Shown: positions 59,111 to 64,000 of the stretch, piece after piece
How the letters are laid out: each line of letters opens with the position of its first letter
Numbering within the stretch: position 1 is the stretch's first letter
Source of the DNA: Rugamonas sp. A1-17
Lineage (GTDB): Bacteria; Pseudomonadota; Gammaproteobacteria; Burkholderiales; Burkholderiaceae_D
Direction of reading: 5' to 3'
Assembly (NCBI GenBank): GCA_025548565.1
Contig: JAJLPB010000002.1
Coordinates: 372,001-436,000 of the forward strand
Length of the DNA stretch: 64,000 bases
Notes under the pieces: generated by a model
The model's input: only the letters and a program-made list of their open reading frames with translations
Told to the model about the DNA's origin: nothing
The model's database searches: none
Program-made: the position numbers and the translations under genes

Positions 59111-60265
59111 ATGAAGAACATCACAATCGCGGCACTGACCGCGATGGCACTGGCTGGCGGCGCACAAGCAGAGGAATTCACCGTCGGCGCGGAGCTGCCG
59201 CTCACCGGCACGCTGGCCCGCGTGGGCTCCGGCATGCAGGAGGGCGTGCTGGTCGCCGCCGAGGTATTCAACAAGACCAACGGCAAGCACAAGATCAAGA
59301 TCGTCACCATCGACGACGAATCGGCGCCGGCCAAGGCGGTGGCCGCGGTGGAGAAGCTGGCCAGCCAGGGCGCGGTGGCGATCACCGGCGGCTACGGCTC
59401 CAACAACATCTCGCCCGCTTCCGACGCGGCCAACAAACTGGGGCTGGTGTACATCACCTCCGGCGGCGTGGACGATAGCCTGGTCAACAGCGGTCGCAAG
59501 AACTTCTTCCGCATTAATAACACCGCGGGCTACGAGAAGGCCGTACTGGGGCTGCTGGCCGACATGGGCGCGAAGTCCGTGTCCATCGTGTTCTCGACCA
59601 AGGAGGCCACGTCCGACCTGGCCAACTCGGTACAGAAGGCGCTGACGGCCAAGGGCATCAAGGCCACCACGCATTCCTTCGACCCGGCCATCACCGACTT
59701 CAAGCCTATCATCAACAAGATCAAGCTGCAGGACAAATCGGAAACGATACTGATGGTCGGCTACGAGAACGACTACGTCGGCATCCTGCGCGCCGCGCGG
59801 GTGCTCAAGCCGCCCGTCAAGGCCATGATCGGCGTGTGGTCGCTGGCCACGCCCAAGATGGCCATCGAGTTCCCGGACCTGATGCCTAACGTGTATGGCA
59901 CCGCGCTGCTGCCCTTCCCCGCCGTCTTCGACACCGCTGAAGGCAAGGCCTTCGCCGACACCTACAAGGCGCTGTACAAGAAGGAGCCCGATTACCTCGG
60001 CCAGTTCGGCTATGTGCAGTCGATGCTGCTGTTCGAAGCCATCGCCCGCGCCGCCGACAAGGGCACGGTAAAAAAAGGCGGCGTGGCCGAAGAGCTGCGC
60101 AAGACCGACCGCGAAACGCTGATCGGGCGCGTGCAGTTCGGCGCCAACGGCGACAATCCCAACTTCGTGCATCGCATGGGCCAGCACCAGGGCAAGAACA
60201 TCGTCATCGTCTGGCCGCGCGAGACGGCGACCGGCAAGATGGTGTATCCGGGCCTGCCCTGGTAA
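59111..60265 (+). CDS. branched-chain-type ABC transporter substrate-binding protein
   Basis: A 384-residue periplasmic receptor of the LivK/Peripla_BP_6 type with signal peptide MKNITIAALTAMALAGGAQAEE. The fold shows TVGAELPLTGTLARVGSGMQEGVLVAAEVFN, ITGGYGSNNISPASDAANKLGLVYITSGG and YEKAVLGLLADMGAKSVSIVFS. Many such receptors in catabolic operons bind aromatic or aliphatic acids instead of amino acids; the CoA ligase next to it supports that here. GGGAGACTGGA precedes the ATG. First of five transporter genes. Confidence 0.92.
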   Translation: MKNITIAALTAMALAGGAQAEEFTVGAELPLTGTLARVGSGMQEGVLVAAEVFNKTNGKHKIKIVTIDDESAPAKAVAAVEKLASQGAVAITGGYGSNNISPASDAANKLGLVYITSGGVDDSLVNSGRKNFFRINNTAGYEKAVLGLLADMGAKSVSIVFSTKEATSDLANSVQKALTAKGIKATTHSFDPAITDFKPIINKIKLQDKSETILMVGYENDYVGILRAARVLKPPVKAMIGVWSLATPKMAIEFPDLMPNVYGTALLPFPAVFDTAEGKAFADTYKALYKKEPDYLGQFGYVQSMLLFEAIARAADKGTVKKGGVAEELRKTDRETLIGRVQFGANGDNPNFVHRMGQHQGKNIVIVWPRETATGKMVYPGLPW

Positions 60266-60271
60266 GCCGCC

Positions 60272-61144
60272 GTGACGGAACTGATACTCCAGGCGCTGTA
60301 TTCGGGCCTGCTGCAAGGCGGCTCCTACGCGCTGATCGCGCTGGGACTGGCGCTGGTGTTCGGCACCATGCGGGTGATTAACCTGGCCCATGGCGAGCTG
60401 GTACTGCTGGCGGCCTACATCGCCTACTCGGTCGAATCGGGGCTGGGCCTCAATCCCGCTTGGGCGATACCGATCGCGCTGGTCGTGGTCAGCGCCACGT
60501 CGGCCGGCGTGTACTGGATCGTCAGCCGCATCAGGAAGGACCGCGAGATCAACTCGCTGATACTCACATTCGGCATCGGCGTGATCCTGACCAACCTGAT
60601 CCTGCTGATCTGGAAGGCCGACGTGCGTTCGACCAGTTCCAGCTGGCTGCAGGAGGCCTTCGTGGTCGGGCCCTTGTACAGCATGCGCAGTGAATTGATT
60701 TTCTTCGTCCTCAGCCTGCTGTTGATGGTTGGCTTGTGGTGGTGGCTGTCGCGCAGCTGGTATGGGCGCGCGCTGCGGGCCGTATCCAGTAACCGCGATG
60801 CCGCCAAATTGATGGGCATCTCGCCCGGACGCACGGAGCTGGTGTCGTTCATCGTGGCCGGCATGCTGGCCGGGTTCGCGGGCGTGGCGCTGTACAGCTA
60901 CGGCGTGATCCAGCCAGCGTATGGCGGCGCGCTGACGGTCAAGGCCTTCATCATCACCGTGCTGGCGGGCATAGGCTCGATCCCCGGCGTGCTGCTGGGC
61001 GCCGTACTGCTCGGCGTGGCCGAAGCGCTCACCGTCACGCTGGCCAGTTCGGCCCTGCAGGAGCTGGCCGGAATGACCTTGTTCCTGCTGGTGCTGTTCG
61101 TGATGCCGAATGGCCTGATGGGCGCGGCCCGGAGGCGCGGATGA
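60272..61144 (+). CDS. livH: branched-chain-type ABC transporter permease, LivH family
   Basis: A 290-residue permease with about eight helices, starting at GTG (60272), 6 bases after the receptor gene. LivH features: LQALYSGLLQGGSYALIALGLALVFGTMRVINLAHGELVLLAAY and RAVSSNRDAAKLMGISPGRTELVSFIVAGMLAGFAGV, with a GGIGSIPG-type motif as AGIGSIPGVLLGAVLLG. It pairs with the LivM-type permease encoded next; the starts and stops overlap (ATGA). Confidence 0.93.
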   Translation: MTELILQALYSGLLQGGSYALIALGLALVFGTMRVINLAHGELVLLAAYIAYSVESGLGLNPAWAIPIALVVVSATSAGVYWIVSRIRKDREINSLILTFGIGVILTNLILLIWKADVRSTSSSWLQEAFVVGPLYSMRSELIFFVLSLLLMVGLWWWLSRSWYGRALRAVSSNRDAAKLMGISPGRTELVSFIVAGMLAGFAGVALYSYGVIQPAYGGALTVKAFIITVLAGIGSIPGVLLGAVLLGVAEALTVTLASSALQELAGMTLFLLVLFVMPNGLMGAARRRG

Positions 61145-62101
61145 ACCGCCCCGCCGCAAATACTGGCGCGGGCATGGTCCGCCTCTGGTGGATCGCGGCC
61201 CTGGCCGCGGCTTACGTCGCCGTGCCCATGCTGCTCGGCGCCGACAACTACGTCATGAGCCTGATCGTCGCGGCCATGGTGATCGGCTGCGTCGCCCTTT
61301 CCTGGGCGCTGCTGGGCAATATGGGTGGCATGGTCAGCTTCGGCCACAGCGCCTTCTTCGGTGTGGGCGCGTATGTATCGGCCATCGTCACCGCCAAACT
61401 CGGCGTGCCTGTACTGGCGGGCATCGCGCTGGGCGGTGCCGGCGCACTGCTCGCATCCATCGTCATGCTACCGGTGCTGCGGCTGCGCGGCCCCTACTTC
61501 GCACTGGCCATCCTCGCCTACGCCCATATCTTCCGCATTCTCGCCACCGAATGGAGCTCGGTCACCGGCGGCTCCGGCGGCATCGCCAACATCCCGGTGC
61601 TGCCGACGATCTTCGGCTATGACATGAGCGGCAAGACCGGCGCCTACCTGACGATACTGACCATCGTGCTGTTGTTCGCGCTGGCCTACCGCTCCATCCG
61701 CGCCAGCCACTACGGCATCGCACTGCGCGCCATGCACGACAGCGAGGACGCCACCCGCGTGGTTGGCGTCAACAGCACGCTGCTCAAGGGCCTGATGCTG
61801 ATGGTGTCCGCCTTCATGGCCGGTGTGGCCGGCGCGTTCAACGCCCACTACATCAACTTCCTCGAACCGGATTACGCCTTCAACAGCGTATGGGTGACGG
61901 TGCCCATCGTCGCCGCCATCTTCGGCGGCTACCGCACCATCGCCGGGCCGGTGGTCGGCGCGCTGGTGGTGTACCTGCTGGACCAACTGGTGTTCAAGAC
62001 GCTGATCCCCACCGGGCATCAGCTGGTGCTGGGCGGGCTGCTGGTGGCGATGATCATCTTCAGTCCCACCGGCCTGCTTGCCCTGCTGCGGAGGAAAGAC
62101 C

Positions 62102-62109
<8 letters not shown>
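61141..62109 (+). CDS. livM: branched-chain-type ABC transporter permease, LivM family
   Basis: A 322-residue permease with about nine helices. LivM features: LLGNMGGMVSFGHSAFFGVGAYVSAI, LRLRGPYFALAILAYAHIFRILATEWSSVTGGSGGI and ALRAMHDSEDATRVVGVNSTLLKGLMLMVSAFMAGVAGA. ATG at 61141 overlaps the livH stop; the ATPase gene starts 8 bases before its end, so all five transporter genes are coupled. Confidence 0.93.
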
Positions 62110-62807
<698 letters not shown>

Positions 62808-62815
<8 letters not shown>

Positions 62816-63509
62816 ACTGGATCAGGTACGCGCGGGCTATGGCGCCATCAACGTGTTGTGGGACGTGTCGATGCAGGTGGCGGGCGGCAAGCTCACCACC
62901 ATCATTGGCCCCAATGGCGCCGGCAAGACCACGCTGCTGCGGGCGATCATGGGGTTGGTGCCGGTGGGCGCCGGCGAGATCCGGCTGGACGGCGCACGCC
63001 TGAACGGCACGCCGACGTGGGATATGGCCGACCGCAGCGTCGCCATGATTCCCGAAGGCCGCATGGTCTTCCGAGACATGAGCGTGGAAGAAAACCTGAT
63101 CATGGGCGCCTTCCACAAATCGCACCGCGCGCATGTGAAGCAAAGGCTGGAGGAAGCCTACGAGATGTTCCCGCGCCTGCGCGAACGGCGCACGCAGATG
63201 GCTGGATCGCTGTCCGGCGGCGAAGCGCAGATGCTGGCGATGGCGCGCGGCTTGATGTCCGATCCCAAGCTGCTGCTGATCGACGAACCCTCGCTGGGCC
63301 TGGCGCCGCTGGTCGTCAACGAATTGTTCGAGATACTGGAGCGGCTCAAGGCCGGCGGGCGCACCATCATCCTGGTCGAGCAGAATACCGAACGCGCGTT
63401 GGGCGTGGCCGATCACGTCTACCTGATGCAAAGCGGGCGCGTGGCCTTGTCGCAGCCGGCGTCCGAAGTCCAGCTCCAGCAGCTCCACGACCTGTACTTT
63501 GCGCGGTGA
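62808..63509 (+). CDS. livF: branched-chain-type ABC transporter ATPase, LivF family
   Basis: A 233-residue ATPase: Walker A GPNGAGKTT, Q-loop VAMIPEGRMVFRDMSVEENLIMGAF, signature LSGGEAQMLAMARGLM, Walker B LLLIDEPSLGLAP and switch VEQNTERAL. It forms the nucleotide-binding pair with the LivG-type ATPase. ATG at 62808 overlaps the end of livG. Last gene of the operon, followed by a shared terminator. Confidence 0.94.
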
Positions 63510-63518
63510 GGTGAAATT

Positions 63519-63546
63519 ATGCCGCCCAGTTGAGGCTGGGCGGCAT
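63519..63546. terminator. bidirectional terminator between livF and the amine oxidase gene
   Basis: ATGCCGCCCAG (63519-63529) and CTGGGCGGCAT (63536-63546) form an 11-bp perfect stem with a 6-base loop in the 53-bp gap between two convergent genes. The U tract is short on both sides (AATTTC on the minus strand). Confidence 0.65.
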
Positions 63547-63562
63547 TGATAGTCGCGGCGAT

Positions 63563-64000
63563 CTACCAGCCCAGGTAATAATCAGCCGGCAACCAGCTTG
63601 GGCGAGGCAGGCCGAAATAGGACTGCAGCATTTTCTCCGCCTCGCAGAAGGCGCCTTCGACCCAGCCCTGCTGGTCCGAATACGCTTCGCCGCAGATGTG
63701 GATATCCTCCGTCGGCGAAGGCTTGCGCATGTAGGGCATCACATCCTGCACCTTGTAGCCGGCCTTCCAGGCATGATAGCCGGCGCCAAACGGGTCATCG
63801 CCCCAGTCCTTGAACCAGGTGACGTAGGGCATAGGGACTCCCACGCCGTGCAATTCGCGCAGTTCCTTGACCACCTCCTTGACCATCGTGTCGCTCGCCG
63901 CGACGTCGTTCAGTGCCTCGACTTCCTGCTGCGATGCCAGCCTGGTCGCGCGTGGCCGGAATTTCACCGGATCGTCCGACAGCGCCTTCCAGAACGTCTC
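63563..64000 (-). CDS. flavin-containing amine oxidase, C-terminal part
   Basis: The reading frame is open to the window edge, so the N-terminus (FAD Rossmann motif) is outside. The visible 145 residues contain VPMPYVTWFKDWGDDPFGAGYHAWKAG and HICGEAYSDQQGWVEGAFCEAEKMLQSYFGLPRP; the GEAYS...GWVEGA segment is the C-terminal FAD-binding motif of monoamine or L-amino acid oxidases. A codon at 63967 (GTG) is not the start. The substrate cannot be told. It converges on livF. Confidence 0.85.
   Translation of the reverse strand, partial: ETFWKALSDDPVKFRPRATRLASQQEVEALNDVAASDTMVKEVVKELRELHGVGVPMPYVTWFKDWGDDPFGAGYHAWKAGYKVQDVMPYMRKPSPTEDIHICGEAYSDQQGWVEGAFCEAEKMLQSYFGLPRPSWLPADYYLGW

Noticed and set aside
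58817..61159. A 780-codon antisense frame across the ligase, binding-protein and livH genes
   Set aside because: It crosses three clearly coding genes and shows only shadow composition (Gln, His, Arg runs).

Overview
The window is GC-rich (about 65 percent by eye), tightly packed proteobacterial DNA with no rRNA, tRNA, insertion sequence or CRISPR array that I could recognise. The gene set points to a soil- or plant-associated betaproteobacterium, most likely Oxalobacteraceae (Duganella/Massilia type): large hybrid kinases, a REC-GGDEF-EAL protein, a PEP-CTERM protein, secreted pectate lyase, TrxC, a phasin, OFA-type MFS and a TRAP-linked malonate decarboxylase operon. The genus is inference from gene content only.

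Layout. 1-8.3 kb: tail of a secreted or metallophosphatase-like protein, then a three-gene signalling operon (REC-GGDEF-degenerate EAL; 1634-residue multi-HAMP hybrid kinase with six 276-bp near-identical repeats; degenerate CheR-like protein). 8.3-12.9 kb: GST, M1 aminopeptidase, YceI lipoprotein. 12.85-14.7 kb: an AT-richer island on the minus strand holding a BrnT/BrnA-like toxin-antitoxin pair and a cassette of four small genes (53-aa membrane protein, ExbD-periplasmic-domain-like protein, DUF7661-like protein, unknown). 14.7-20.6 kb: LysE exporter, a 7TMR-DISM hybrid kinase, an MFS exporter and an O-methyltransferase. 20.6-25.7 kb: a 1051-residue fusion of an acetoacetate-decarboxylase-like domain to an FAD amine-oxidase/phytoene-desaturase-like domain, an HD phosphohydrolase, a PEP-CTERM protein and a conserved hypothetical. 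26-29.6 kb: pectate lyase with a Thr-Pro microsatellite linker, then a REC-PAS protein flanked on both sides by AT-rich DNA rich in DnaA-box-like sequences.

29.6-40 kb: split chromate transporter, second YceI, methionine ABC importer metNIQ with YghU-type thiol transferase and serine acetyltransferase (a sulfur neighbourhood), a Bcr/CflA MFS, a MocR regulator and an NsrR-like Rrf2 regulator. 40-49.3 kb: the best understood unit, a malonate uptake and decarboxylation operon, dctPQM-mdcACDEGBH, transcribed away from a GntR/FCD repressor across a promoter region where the two -35 boxes overlap and palindromes cover both start sites. 49.3-55.9 kb: trxC, a phasin with an FNR/Anr-like box upstream, an ABC-2 exporter pair, an OFA MFS and an orphan periplasmic binding protein. 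56-63.5 kb: an orphan FlgC-like rod protein followed by an acyl-CoA dehydrogenase/acyl-CoA ligase/branched-chain-type ABC importer operon, which together would import, activate and oxidise an organic acid. The window ends inside an FAD amine oxidase.

Most promising for novelty: the decarboxylase-oxidoreductase fusion, the small-gene AT-rich cassette, the DnaA-box cluster around the REC-PAS gene, and the degenerate CheR/EAL partners of the multi-HAMP kinase. All functional statements are from reading the sequence and family knowledge; no search was run.
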